A stretch of DNA of 64,000 bases from Streptomyces sp. NBC_01267 (GTDB taxonomy: Bacteria > Actinomycetota > Actinomycetes > Streptomycetales > Streptomycetaceae), in contig NZ_CP108455.1 in NCBI RefSeq assembly GCF_036241575.1, positions 5,583,501 through 5,647,500 of the forward strand, read 5' to 3'. Below are positions 8,840-17,790 of this stretch, piece by piece. Within the stretch, counting starts at the first letter, position 1. Each line of letters starts with the position of its first letter. The position numbers were made by a program, and so were the translations under genes. Below the pieces are notes generated by a model. It did not search any database. It was not told the DNA's origin and saw only the letters and a list, made by a program, of their open reading frames with translations.

Positions 8840-10546
8840 TCACTTCAGGAGGGCGTCCTTGCGCAGCCGGAACCAGTAGAAGCCGTGCCCTGCGAGGGTG
8901 AGCAGATACGGCAGTTCACCGATGGCGGGGAAGCGCACACCACCGATCAGCTCCACCGGACGGCGTCCGGTGAAGGAGTGCAGATCCAGCTCCGTCGGCT
9001 GCGCGAACCGCGAGAAGTTGTGCACGCACAGCACCAGGTCGTCCTTGTACTCGCGCAGGAAGGCGAGCACGGCGGGGTTGGACGAGGACAGCTCGGTGTA
9101 CGAGCCGAGGCCGAAGGCCGGATTCTGCTTGCGGATCTCGATCATCCGGCGGGTCCAGTGCAGCAGCGAGGCGGGCGAGGCCATCGAGGCCTCGACGTTC
9201 GTCACCTGGTAGCCGTAGACCGGATCCATGATCGTCGGGAGGTAGAGCCGCCCGGGGTCGCAGGACGAGAAGCCCGCGTTGCGGTCCGGTGTCCACTGCA
9301 TGGGCGTACGGACCGCGTCCCGGTCACCGAGCCAGATGTTGTCGCCCATCCCGATCTCGTCCCCGTAATAGAGGATCGGGGAGCCCGGCAGCGAGAGCAG
9401 CAGCGCGGTGAACAGCTCGATCTGGTTGCGGTCGTTGTCCAGCAGCGGCGCGAGCCGCCGCCGGATGCCGATGTTGGCCCGCATCCGTGGATCCTTGGCG
9501 TACTCCGCGTACATGTAGTCGCGCTCTTCGTCCGTGACCATTTCCAGCGTCAACTCGTCGTGGTTGCGCAGGAAGATGCCCCACTGGGCGTTCTCCGGGA
9601 TGGCCGGGGTCTTGGCCAGGATCTCCGAGACGGGGTAGCGGGACTCCCGCCGTACGGCCATGAAGATGCGCGGCATCACCGGGAAGTGGAATGCCATGTG
9701 GCACTCGTCGCCGCCCTTCTTGAAGTCGCCGAAGTAGTCGACGACGTCCTCCGGCCACTGGTTGGCCTCGGCGAGCAGCACCGTGTCCGGGTAGTCGGCG
9801 TCGATCTCGGCCCGGACCCGCTTCATGAACGCGTGGGTCTGCGGCAGGTTCTCGCAGTTGGTGCCCTCGACCTGGTAGAGGTACGGGACCGCGTCGAGGC
9901 GGAAGCCGTCGATGCCCAGGTCGAGCCAGAAGCGCAGCGCCGAGATGATCTCCTCCTGCACCACCGGGTTCTCGTAGTTGAGGTCCGGCTGGTGGGAGAA
10001 GAACCGGTGCCAGTAGTACTGCTTGCGCACCGGGTCGAAGGTCCAGTTGGACGTCTCCGTGTCGACGAAGATGATCCGGGCGTCCGGGAACTGTTTGTCG
10101 TCGTCGGCCCAGACGTAGTAGTCGCCGTACGGCCCCTCCGGGTCCTTGCGCGACTCCTGGAACCACTCGTGCTGATCGCTCGTGTGGTTCATCACGAAGT
10201 CGATGATCACGCGCATACCGCGCTGATGCGCGGCGTCCACGAACTCGACGAAGTCGGCGAGGTCGCCGAACTCCGGCAGCACGGACGTGTAGTCCGCGAC
10301 GTCGTAACCCCCGTCGCGCAGCGGTGACTTGAAGAACGGTGGCAGCCAGAGGCAGTCGACGCCCAGCCATTGGAGATAGTCCAGCTTGGCGGTGATGCCC
10401 TTGAGGTCGCCTACGCCGTCTCCGTTGCTGTCCTGGAACGAACGGACCAGGACCTCGTAGAAGACCGCGCGTTTGAACCAGTCGGGGTCGCGGTCCTTGG
10501 CAGGCGTGTCCGCGAATTTGTCATGGACGGGATCGTTGACGATCAT
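8840..10546 (-). CDS. treS: trehalose synthase TreS (maltose alpha-D-glucosyltransferase)
   Basis: 568-residue GH13_16 enzyme that interconverts trehalose and maltose; in the GlgE pathway it supplies maltose to Mak. The catalytic regions are [20 protein letters not shown] (nucleophile Asp218), [12 protein letters not shown] (acid/base Glu) and [12 protein letters not shown]. The first residues ([19 protein letters not shown]) are the signature of TreS and related enzymes. Length agrees with stand-alone TreS; no maltokinase domain is fused. The ATG start overlaps the glgE stop by 4 nt, so glgE and treS form one translational unit. It is followed by a hairpin before mak. Confidence 0.96.
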   Translation of the reverse strand: MIVNDPVHDKFADTPAKDRDPDWFKRAVFYEVLVRSFQDSNGDGVGDLKGITAKLDYLQWLGVDCLWLPPFFKSPLRDGGYDVADYTSVLPEFGDLADFVEFVDAAHQRGMRVIIDFVMNHTSDQHEWFQESRKDPEGPYGDYYVWADDDKQFPDARIIFVDTETSNWTFDPVRKQYYWHRFFSHQPDLNYENPVVQEEIISALRFWLDLGIDGFRLDAVPYLYQVEGTNCENLPQTHAFMKRVRAEIDADYPDTVLLAEANQWPEDVVDYFGDFKKGGDECHMAFHFPVMPRIFMAVRRESRYPVSEILAKTPAIPENAQWGIFLRNHDELTLEMVTDEERDYMYAEYAKDPRMRANIGIRRRLAPLLDNDRNQIELFTALLLSLPGSPILYYGDEIGMGDNIWLGDRDAVRTPMQWTPDRNAGFSSCDPGRLYLPTIMDPVYGYQVTNVEASMASPASLLHWTRRMIEIRKQNPAFGLGSYTELSSSNPAVLAFLREYKDDLVLCVHNFSRFAQPTELDLHSFTGRRPVELIGGVRFPAIGELPYLLTLAGHGFYWFRLRKDALLK

Positions 10547-12636
10547 GATGTGGGTGACCCTCCGATCGGCGGGGACGGTCGCAGGACCAGAAGGTGCGCG
10601 GGCGTGCTGCCCGGCTCCAGACGCACATAGTTGGCCCTGCCCCAGTGATAGGTCTCACCGGTGAGCTCGTCGCGCACCGGGACGGATTCGTGCCATTCCA
10701 GGCCGAGATCCGGCATGTCCAACGAGACCGTGGCCTCCTGGGTGTGGTGCGGGTCAAGGTTGACGACAACGAGAATCGTGTTCGAACCGGTCTCGCCGTC
10801 GGCCGTTTTGGAGTAGGCGAGCACCGCGTCGTTGTCGGTGTGGTGGAAGTGCACCGAGCGCAGTTGCCGCAGCGCCGGATGACGCCGCCGCGCCTCGTTG
10901 AGCGTGGTGATCAGGGGGGCGATGGACCGGCCCTCCCGCTCGGCGGAGTCCCAGTCGCGGGGCCGCAGTTGGTACTTCTCCGAGTCGAGGTAGTCTTCGC
11001 TGCCCGGCCTGGCCGTGGCGTTCTCGCACAGCTCGTACCCGGCGTACACACCCCAGGACGGAGCCGTCGTCGCGGCGAGCACCGCACGCACCTCGAAGGC
11101 CGGCCGGCCGCCGTCCTGGAGGTAGCCGTGCAGGATGTCCGGCGTGTTCACGAAGAAGTTGGGCCGCATGTACGCGGCGGACTCCCCGGCCAGCTCGGTG
11201 ACGTAGTCGGTGAGTTCCTGCTTGGTGGTGCGCCAGGTGAAGTACGTGTAGGACTGCTGGAAACCGATGGCGCCCAGGGTCCGCATCATCGCGGGCCGGG
11301 TGAACGCCTCGGCCAGGAAGACCACGTCCGGGTCCGGGCCGTTGACGGCGGCGATGACCCGCTCCCAGAAGACCACCGGCTTGGTGTGTGGATTGTCCAC
11401 CCGGAAGATGCGTACGCCGTGCTCCATCCAGAAGCGCAGGACGCGCACGGTCTCCGTCACCAGGCCGTCCATGTCCCGGTCGAAGGCGATCGGGTAGATG
11501 TCCTGGTACTTCTTCGGCGGGTTCTCCGCGTACGCGATGGTGCCGTCCGCCCGGTGGTGGAACCACTCCGGGTGCTGCCGCACCCAGGGGTGGTCGGGCG
11601 AGCACTGGAGCGCGAAATCCAGCGCGATCTCCAGCCCCAGCTCACGGGCGCGTCCCACGAAGTCGTCGAAGTCCTCCAGGGTGCCGAGGTCCGGGTGGAC
11701 GGCGTCGTGGCCACCGGCCGGTGAGCCGATGGCCCACGGCACGCCGACATCGTCGGGGCCCGCGGTCAGCGCGTTGTTGGGGCCCTTGCGGTGGGTGGTA
11801 CCGATGGGGTGGACGGGCGGCAGATAGACCACGTCGAAACCCATGGCCGCCACCGCGGAGAGACGTTTCGCCGCTGTCCGGAAAGTACCGCTGACCGCGG
11901 GCTTCCCCTCCTCGACCACGGCGCCCTCGGAGCGCGGGAACAGCTCGTACCAGGAGCCGTAGAGCGCTCGTTCCCGCTCGACGAGCAGCGGCAGCGGCTC
12001 CGAGGAGCTGACCAGCTCACGCAGCGGATGCCGGGCCAGGGCCGCCACGGCGTCGGGCGCTTCGGCGGCGGCGAGGCGTTCCGCGGCGGGCGCCTCGGCG
12101 TCGCGCAGCGCGGCCGCCACCGCGAGTACCGCGGTGCGCCCCCTGCCCCTCGGTACCCCGGCCGCCGCTCGCGCGTACAGCTCGGCGCCCTCGGCCAGCA
12201 CCAGTTCCTCGTCGATGCCCGCGGGAATCTTGATGTGCGCGGTGTGCAGCCAGGTCGCGACGGGGTCGCTCCACGCCTCGACGGCGTAGGTCCACCGGCC
12301 CTCGGCGTCCGGCGTGACGTCGGCGCCCCAGCGGTCGGTGCCCGGGGCCAGCTCGCGCATCGGCGTCCACGGACCCGTACGGCCGCGCGGACCGCGCAGC
12401 ACCACACCGGCCGCCACCGCGTCGTGGCCCTCGCGGAAGACGGTGGCCGTGACCTGGAAGGTCTCACCGGTCACCGCCTTCGCGGGCCACCGCCCGCCCT
12501 CGACGCGCGGCTGCACATCGAGTACCGGGATACGGCCGATCAGCGTATCGGTGGGGGGCCGCTTCGGGGGCTTCAGGACCTTCGGGAGTTCTCCCTTGGT
12601 CGGCTTGTCCGATGATGGCCGGCGGGCTGCGGGCAT
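10543..12636 (-). CDS. glgE: alpha-1,4-glucan:maltose-1-phosphate maltosyltransferase GlgE
   Basis: 697-residue GH13_3 enzyme that transfers maltosyl units from maltose-1-phosphate to the growing alpha-glucan. The nucleophile is Asp414 in [12 protein letters not shown], and the acid Glu lies about 29 residues later in [11 protein letters not shown], the same spacing as Asp394/Glu423 of the S. coelicolor enzyme. An N-terminal beta-sandwich domain (about residues 40-140) and inserts typical of GlgE are present. The ATG start at 12636 has AGGAG 6 nt upstream. The first 25 residues are Lys/Pro-rich. First gene of the minus-strand pathway operon, divergent from glgP. Confidence 0.96.
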   Translation of the reverse strand: MPAARRPSSDKPTKGELPKVLKPPKRPPTDTLIGRIPVLDVQPRVEGGRWPAKAVTGETFQVTATVFREGHDAVAAGVVLRGPRGRTGPWTPMRELAPGTDRWGADVTPDAEGRWTYAVEAWSDPVATWLHTAHIKIPAGIDEELVLAEGAELYARAAAGVPRGRGRTAVLAVAAALRDAEAPAAERLAAAEAPDAVAALARHPLRELVSSSEPLPLLVERERALYGSWYELFPRSEGAVVEEGKPAVSGTFRTAAKRLSAVAAMGFDVVYLPPVHPIGTTHRKGPNNALTAGPDDVGVPWAIGSPAGGHDAVHPDLGTLEDFDDFVGRARELGLEIALDFALQCSPDHPWVRQHPEWFHHRADGTIAYAENPPKKYQDIYPIAFDRDMDGLVTETVRVLRFWMEHGVRIFRVDNPHTKPVVFWERVIAAVNGPDPDVVFLAEAFTRPAMMRTLGAIGFQQSYTYFTWRTTKQELTDYVTELAGESAAYMRPNFFVNTPDILHGYLQDGGRPAFEVRAVLAATTAPSWGVYAGYELCENATARPGSEDYLDSEKYQLRPRDWDSAEREGRSIAPLITTLNEARRRHPALRQLRSVHFHHTDNDAVLAYSKTADGETGSNTILVVVNLDPHHTQEATVSLDMPDLGLEWHESVPVRDELTGETYHWGRANYVRLEPGSTPAHLLVLRPSPPIGGSPTS

Positions 12637-12729
12637 GGCTGCTCCTGTCCGCGTTCACTGGGGGTGTGCTCAGGTAGGTGCCGGTGGAGCCTTCCCCCGC
12701 ATCGCGGGCGGGCAATCCGGCTCCTGAGT

Positions 12730-12758
12730 TAAGTACTCGTGCGTAATGTGCAGGGCAA
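12730..12758 (-). promoter_or_regulatory. candidate promoter of the glgE operon
   Basis: On the minus strand TTGCCC, 17-nt spacer, TACTTA, giving a leader of about 87 nt. The 485-nt glgE/glgP intergenic region (12637-13121) otherwise holds G/C-rich sequence and the glgP leader hairpin; no small gene is seen in it. Confidence 0.4.
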
Positions 12759-13063
12759 GGACCGGGTCTGTCGCGCGTCGCGGCGGGTCCGGGCCGCCCG
12801 GGTACCACGGACGGCGGTGCGGCCCGGGGCAGTACGGAGGACCGGGTGGGCCCGCCGCGGGGACGCCTGTCACGGTGCAGCCTTCTCCGCCGGGCGAAGA
12901 CGCACAAGCCCGCCGGAGGGGGCGAAATCGGCCATGTCGTCCCGCCGGGGAACGGCGGCCGGCCGGTGGGCGGGTCAGACCGGCGCACGCGTGGCGCTCG
13001 CCGCCCGCGCCTGCGCGCCGTGGTTGCGGGTGGTGACCGCGGCTACCTTCGGGGGTGAAGCGC

Positions 13064-13085
13064 GGACGCACACCGCTGTGCGTCC
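13064..13085 (+). promoter_or_regulatory. stem-loop in the glgP leader
   Basis: Perfect arms GGACGCACA / TGTGCGTCC with loop CCGC, 36 nt before the glgP start. Could be an operator palindrome or an RNA hairpin. Confidence 0.4.
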
Positions 13086-13121
13086 CCTCGGATGCGCACA
13101 TCCCCTGCGAAGGTGGAGCAC

Positions 13122-15854
13122 GTGAAGGCCATTCGTCGATTCACCGTCCGCCCCGTCCTCCCCGAGCCGCTGCTCCCGCTGGGTGAGCTCGCCCGCAATC
13201 TCCGCTGGTCCTGGCACGCCGGGACCCGGGACCTGTTCAGAAGAGTCGACCCCGACGGCCGGTTGCCGGCCGGTGGTGACCCTGTTCAGGTGCTCGGATC
13301 GGTGTCCGCCGCACGGCTCGCCGAGCTGGCCGCCGATCCGGACTTCCTGCGCGCACTGACCGAAGCCGCCGCCGACCTCGACACCTATCTGCACGGACCG
13401 CGCTGGTACCAGGAACAGCCCGCCGGGCTGCCCGCTGCCATCGGCTACTTCTCACCCGAGTTCGGTGTGACCGCTGCGCTCCCGCAGTACTCCGGCGGCC
13501 TCGGCATCCTCGCCGGTGACCATCTGAAGGCCGCAAGCGACCTGGGCGTACCACTCATCGCGGTCGGTCTGCTCTACCGGCACGGCTACTTCCGCCAGTC
13601 CCTCTCGCGCGACGGCTGGCAGCAGGAGCACTATCCGGTGCTCGACCCGGACGAACTGCCGGTGAGCCTGCTGCGTGAGCGCGACGGCTCACCCTGCCAG
13701 ATCTCCCTCACGCTTCCCGGCGGACGCTCACTCAGGGCGCACATCTGGCAGGCGCGGGTCGGCCGGGTCCCGCTGCTGATGCTCGACTCCGACGTCGAGG
13801 AGAACGAGCCGGGAGAGCGCGGTGTCACCGACCGGCTGTACGGCGGCGGCAGCGAGCACCGGCTGCTCCAGGAGATGCTGCTGGGTATCGGCGGGGTGCG
13901 GGCGCTGCGCACGTACTGCCGTCTCACCGGGCACCCCGACCCCGAGGTGTTCCACACCAACGAGGGGCACGCCGGGTTCCTCGGTCTGGAGCGCATCCGT
14001 GAACTCGCGGGTGCGGGACTGGACTTCGACGCGGGACTGGAAGCCGTGCGCGCCGGGACCGTCTTCACCACCCACACCCCCGTACCGGCCGGAATCGACC
14101 GGTTCGACCGCGAGCTCGTCGCCCGGCACTTCGGGGACGACGGCGAACTGCCGGGCGTCGACCCGGTGCGCGTCCTGCAACTCGGCACGGAGAGCTACCC
14201 GGGCGGCGAACCGAATCTCTTCAACATGGCGGTGATGGGACTGCGGCTGGCCCAGCGTGCCAACGGGGTCTCCACCCTGCACGGCGCCGTCAGCCGGGAG
14301 ATGTTCGCCGGACTGTGGCCGGGATTCGACCCCGACGAGGTGCCGATCACCTCGATCACCAACGGGGTGCACGCCCCGACCTGGGTGGCGCCCGAGGTCA
14401 CCCGGCTGGGATCCGCCCGGCCGGCCGCTGCCGGAACCGGCGGGGCCGCTGCCGGGCCCGGCGGACCGACCGGACAGGTCCGGGGCGTGGGCCACACCGG
14501 CCACACCGGTGACACTGGCGACATCGGCCAGGCGGGCGACATCGGCCAGGCGGGCCCGCTGGACGGGCCGGAGGCCTGGGACGATGCCGCCCGGATCACG
14601 GATGCCGACATCTGGGAACTGCGCCGGACCCTGCGTGAGCAGTTGGTCGGCGAAGTACGGACCCGGCTGCACGCCTCCTGGCGTGGACGCGGGGCCTCCG
14701 AGGCCGAACTCGGATGGATCGAGGGCGTGTTGGACCCCTCGGTCCTGACCATCGGATTCGCCCGGCGTGTCCCCTCGTACAAGCGCCTCACCCTGATGCT
14801 GCGCGACCGCGACCGGCTGACGGACCTGCTGCTGCACCCCACCAGGCCGATCCAGATCGTCGTCGCGGGCAAGGCCCATCCGGCCGACGACGGCGGGAAA
14901 CGGCTGGTGCAGGAGCTGGTGCGCTTCGCGGACGATCCCCGGGTGCGCCACCGCATCGTCTTCCTGCCGGACTACGGGATGGCGATGGCCGAGCGGCTCT
15001 ACCCGGGCTGCGACGTGTGGCTGAACAACCCGCTCCGCCCGCTGGAGGCGTGCGGGACGTCCGGGATGAAGGCGGCACTCAACGGCTGCCTCAACCTCTC
15101 GGTGCTCGACGGCTGGTGGGACGAGTGGTTCGAGCCCGACTTCGGCTGGGCGATCCCCACGGCCGACGGGTCCGGGACGGACGAGGACCGGCGCGACGAG
15201 CTGGAGTCCGCCGCGCTGTACGAACTGATCGAGGACCGGGTGGTGCCGCGCTTCTACGACCGCGACTCCGCCGGGCTGCCCGAACGCTGGGTGGGAATGG
15301 TCCGCTCCACCCTGGCCACGCTGGGCCCGAAGGTGCTGGCGGGGCGGATGGTGCGTGAGTACGTGGAGCGGCTCTACGCGCCCGCCGCGCTCGCCCACCG
15401 GGCACTCGGGCCCGACCCGGCACGGGAGTTGGCGGAATGGAAGGCGAGGGTGCGGGCCGCCTGGCCGGACGTCCACGTCGACCATGTGGAGGCCGTCGCA
15501 GCGACCACGCCCAACGGCACCGCCGAGCTCGGTTCCACCCTTGAACTGCGGGTACAGGTGGCACTCGGGGCCCTGCGGCCGGACGACGTGGAGGTGCAGG
15601 CGGTGTCCGGCCGGGTCGACGCACAGGACCGCATCGCCCAGGCACGGACCGTGGCCCTCAAGCCGGCCGGCGGCCCGGACCTGGAGGGCCACTGGCTGTA
15701 CGAGGGCCCACTGGCCCTCGACCGCACGGGTCCCTACGGCTATACGGTCCGTATCCTGCCGGCCCACCAACTCCTCGCGACCGGAGCGGAGATGGGGCTG
15801 CTCGCCCTGCCGACGGTTGCCACGGGGGAGGGCGCGGGCGTACTGCTGAGGTGA
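13122..15854 (+). CDS. glgP: alpha-glucan phosphorylase GlgP (GT35, DUF3417 type)
   Basis: 910-residue PLP-dependent phosphorylase releasing glucose-1-phosphate from glycogen/maltodextrin. It belongs to the actinobacterial class with an N-terminal DUF3417 domain (PLLPLGELARNLRWSW). The PLP lysine motif is seen in EACGTSGMKAALNG, and other active-site segments are YFSPEFGVTAALPQYSGGLGILAGDHLKAASDL split over the first 150 residues (key residues Glu, His, Gly-rich loop), HTNEGHAGF and NGVHAPTW. The GTG start at 13122 has AGGTGGAG just upstream; an in-frame ATG at 13092 lacks a site. Residues about 430-478 form a low-complexity Gly-rich insert. Divergent from glgE, so synthesis and breakdown share one control region. 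Confidence 0.93.
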   Translation: MKAIRRFTVRPVLPEPLLPLGELARNLRWSWHAGTRDLFRRVDPDGRLPAGGDPVQVLGSVSAARLAELAADPDFLRALTEAAADLDTYLHGPRWYQEQPAGLPAAIGYFSPEFGVTAALPQYSGGLGILAGDHLKAASDLGVPLIAVGLLYRHGYFRQSLSRDGWQQEHYPVLDPDELPVSLLRERDGSPCQISLTLPGGRSLRAHIWQARVGRVPLLMLDSDVEENEPGERGVTDRLYGGGSEHRLLQEMLLGIGGVRALRTYCRLTGHPDPEVFHTNEGHAGFLGLERIRELAGAGLDFDAGLEAVRAGTVFTTHTPVPAGIDRFDRELVARHFGDDGELPGVDPVRVLQLGTESYPGGEPNLFNMAVMGLRLAQRANGVSTLHGAVSREMFAGLWPGFDPDEVPITSITNGVHAPTWVAPEVTRLGSARPAAAGTGGAAAGPGGPTGQVRGVGHTGHTGDTGDIGQAGDIGQAGPLDGPEAWDDAARITDADIWELRRTLREQLVGEVRTRLHASWRGRGASEAELGWIEGVLDPSVLTIGFARRVPSYKRLTLMLRDRDRLTDLLLHPTRPIQIVVAGKAHPADDGGKRLVQELVRFADDPRVRHRIVFLPDYGMAMAERLYPGCDVWLNNPLRPLEACGTSGMKAALNGCLNLSVLDGWWDEWFEPDFGWAIPTADGSGTDEDRRDELESAALYELIEDRVVPRFYDRDSAGLPERWVGMVRSTLATLGPKVLAGRMVREYVERLYAPAALAHRALGPDPARELAEWKARVRAAWPDVHVDHVEAVAATTPNGTAELGSTLELRVQVALGALRPDDVEVQAVSGRVDAQDRIAQARTVALKPAGGPDLEGHWLYEGPLALDRTGPYGYTVRILPAHQLLATGAEMGLLALPTVATGEGAGVLLR
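14463..14561 (+). repeat. 9-bp periodic repeat encoding a collagen-like Gly-X-Y insert in GlgP
   Basis: Successive 9-mers encode GHT GHT GDT GDI GQA GDI GQA GPL; the 18-mer at 14517-14534 is repeated exactly at 14535-14552. Reading frame is kept. It falls in a surface segment after the conserved NGVHAPTW motif. Confidence 0.8.
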
Positions 15855-15960
15855 CGGAAACGACATCCGCCACGGGCCGGCGCCGCTTCGGTGCCGGGCC
15901 CGTGTGGGGGATGAGCCGGGGCGTCTCGGCGGAAGGCACAGCCCCGGACCCGGACAGCGG

Positions 15961-16003
15961 AAGGCCCCGCCCGCGCACCGTGGTCCGGTGCGGGCGGGGC
16001 CTT
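15961..16003. terminator. bidirectional terminator between glgP and the metalloprotease
   Basis: Long G/C-rich arms starting AAGGCCCCGCCCGC and ending GCGGGCGGGGCCTT (17 paired bases, one 2-nt bulge), between convergent genes. A second weaker inverted repeat lies at about 15872-15905. Confidence 0.75.
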
Positions 16004-16018
16004 CGTGGTGCGGTGTTG

Positions 16019-17650
16019 TTACTTCACGTTGATGCCGGTCCAGGCGGCGCCGACCGCCTTGTACTCGGCGCTGGTCGCGCCGTACAGGTCGCTCGCGGCC
16101 TTGAGCGTCGCCACGCGGGCTGCCGCGTAGTTGGTCGTGGACGTCATGTACGTCGACAGCGCCTTGTACCAGATCTGGATGGCCTTGTCCCGGCCGATGC
16201 CGGTGACCGTGGAGCCGTCCGAGGTGGGCGAGTCGTAGTTGACGCCGTTGATGGTCTTCTTGCCGCTGCCCTCGCTGAGCAGGTAGAAGAAGTGGTTCGC
16301 GGGGCCCGACGAGTAGTGGACGTCCAGGTTGCCGAGGCTGGACGACCAGTAGTCGGCCGAGCCGCCGTCCTTGCTGGGCTTGTCCATGTAGCGCAGCGGG
16401 GAGCCGTCGCCGTTGATGTCGATCTTCTCGCCGATGAGGTAGTCACCCGGGTCCGAGGTGTTGTTGGCGTAGAACTCGACGGACGTACCGAAGATGTCCG
16501 AGGTGGCCTCGTTCAGACCGCCCGACTCACCGTAGTAGTCGAGGTTGGCGGTGGCCGCCGTCAGACCGTGCGACATCTCGTGGCCGGCGACGTCGATGGC
16601 GGTCAGCGGGGCGGCGTTGCCCTCGCCGTCGCCGTACGTCATGCAGAAGCAGCTGTCGTCCCAGAACGCGTTCACGTAGCTCTGGCCGTAGTGGACCCGG
16701 CTGTACGAGGCGACGCCGTCGCCCGCGATGCCGTTGCGCTTCAGGACGTCCTTGTAGAAGTCCCAGGTCTCGGCGGCGCCGTAGTGCGCGTCGACCGCCG
16801 CCGTCTCCGAGTTGGAGGCGAGGCCGTTGCCCCAGGTGTCGGTGGTGTTCGAGTACAGCGTGCCCTTGCCCGAGCTGCCGTGGTTCAGGTTGTACGTCAT
16901 GTGGCCGCCGCGGCCCGCGTCATTCAGCGTGTAGTTGGACCCCGACTTCGTCGTGCCGAGGGTGACCTTCCCGCTGTACTCGCTGGTTCCGGTGCCGGTC
17001 TTGACGGCCTGCCACTCGGCGAGCTTCTTGCCGGTGGTGGCGTCGGTGACGACGTGCAGCTGGCTGGGGGTGCCGTCGTCCTGGAAGCCGCCGACGACCG
17101 TCTCGTAGGCGAGGGCCGGCTTGCCGCTGGCCGCCCAGATGACCTTGCGCGGGGCCTGGTCGGCCGAAGTCTTGGCGGAGCCCGCGGACTTGGCCGCGAC
17201 GAGCGCCTTCTGCTGCGCGGTGGCGGGCTTCACGGTCGCCGTGGTGCCCGCGACCTTGATGGTCGACTTGGTGGCCTTGGTGACACTGGTCGCGCCGCTC
17301 TTCGCGGTGTGGACGACCAGGTCGCCGCCGAGGACCGGAAGTCCGGCGTAGGTGCGCTCGTACCGGGTGTGCGTGGCGCCGTCGGCGTCCTTGATGACGT
17401 CCCGGGCGATGAGCTTCTCCTGGCTGCCCAGGCCGAGCTTCCCGGCCGTGCTCGACGCGTCGGCGCTCGCCGCGCGGAGCAGGTCGGCGTGCTGGGTGGT
17501 GGAGAGGGAGAGCGCCTGCGCTCCGGGTGCGGCGGGGGCGGGTGTGGCGCCCGCGGAGCCGGAGGCGAGGGTGGTGAGGCCGGTGGCCAGAAGCGCCGCG
17601 ACGGCGATCGAACCGGCGATGCGCTGCGAGCGGGATATGTGAGAAGTCAC
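16019..17650 (-). CDS. secreted neutral zinc metalloprotease, M4 (thermolysin) family
   Basis: 543-residue prepro-protease. A Sec signal peptide (about residues 1-36, hydrophobic core AVAALLATGLTTLA) is followed by the FTP/PepSY propeptide (about 50-200), the peptidase M4 catalytic half with zinc motif HEMSH (His357, Glu358, His361) and the third ligand Glu in GGLNEATSDIFG, then the M4 C-terminal alpha-helical half with the catalytic HYSSGPANHFF. It ends directly after the catalytic domain, without an accessory domain. The GTG start at 17650 has a weak AAGGGA site. It is the downstream member of a tandem pair with the next gene. Extracellular protein degradation is the family role. Confidence 0.93.
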   Translation of the reverse strand: MTSHISRSQRIAGSIAVAALLATGLTTLASGSAGATPAPAAPGAQALSLSTTQHADLLRAASADASSTAGKLGLGSQEKLIARDVIKDADGATHTRYERTYAGLPVLGGDLVVHTAKSGATSVTKATKSTIKVAGTTATVKPATAQQKALVAAKSAGSAKTSADQAPRKVIWAASGKPALAYETVVGGFQDDGTPSQLHVVTDATTGKKLAEWQAVKTGTGTSEYSGKVTLGTTKSGSNYTLNDAGRGGHMTYNLNHGSSGKGTLYSNTTDTWGNGLASNSETAAVDAHYGAAETWDFYKDVLKRNGIAGDGVASYSRVHYGQSYVNAFWDDSCFCMTYGDGEGNAAPLTAIDVAGHEMSHGLTAATANLDYYGESGGLNEATSDIFGTSVEFYANNTSDPGDYLIGEKIDINGDGSPLRYMDKPSKDGGSADYWSSSLGNLDVHYSSGPANHFFYLLSEGSGKKTINGVNYDSPTSDGSTVTGIGRDKAIQIWYKALSTYMTSTTNYAAARVATLKAASDLYGATSAEYKAVGAAWTGINVK

Positions 17651-17708
17651 TCGATTTTCCCTTTCAGAGGTGGGGGGTTGGGGATATGCGGGTGACGTGC
17701 GGGTGGTG

Positions 17709-17747
17709 GTGCTGCCCGGGGGAGATTGGGGTCACCCCGGGCAGCAC
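17709..17747 (-). terminator. terminator between the two M4 proteases
   Basis: Perfect 13-bp arms GTGCTGCCCGGGG / CCCCGGGCAGCAC around a 13-nt loop, 43 nt after the upstream protease stop. It suggests that the two proteases have separate transcripts. Confidence 0.7.
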
Positions 17748-17790
17748 TGTCCTTGGTGCGTGCAGCGGTTGCTGCCGTGGAGCGCTGGAA

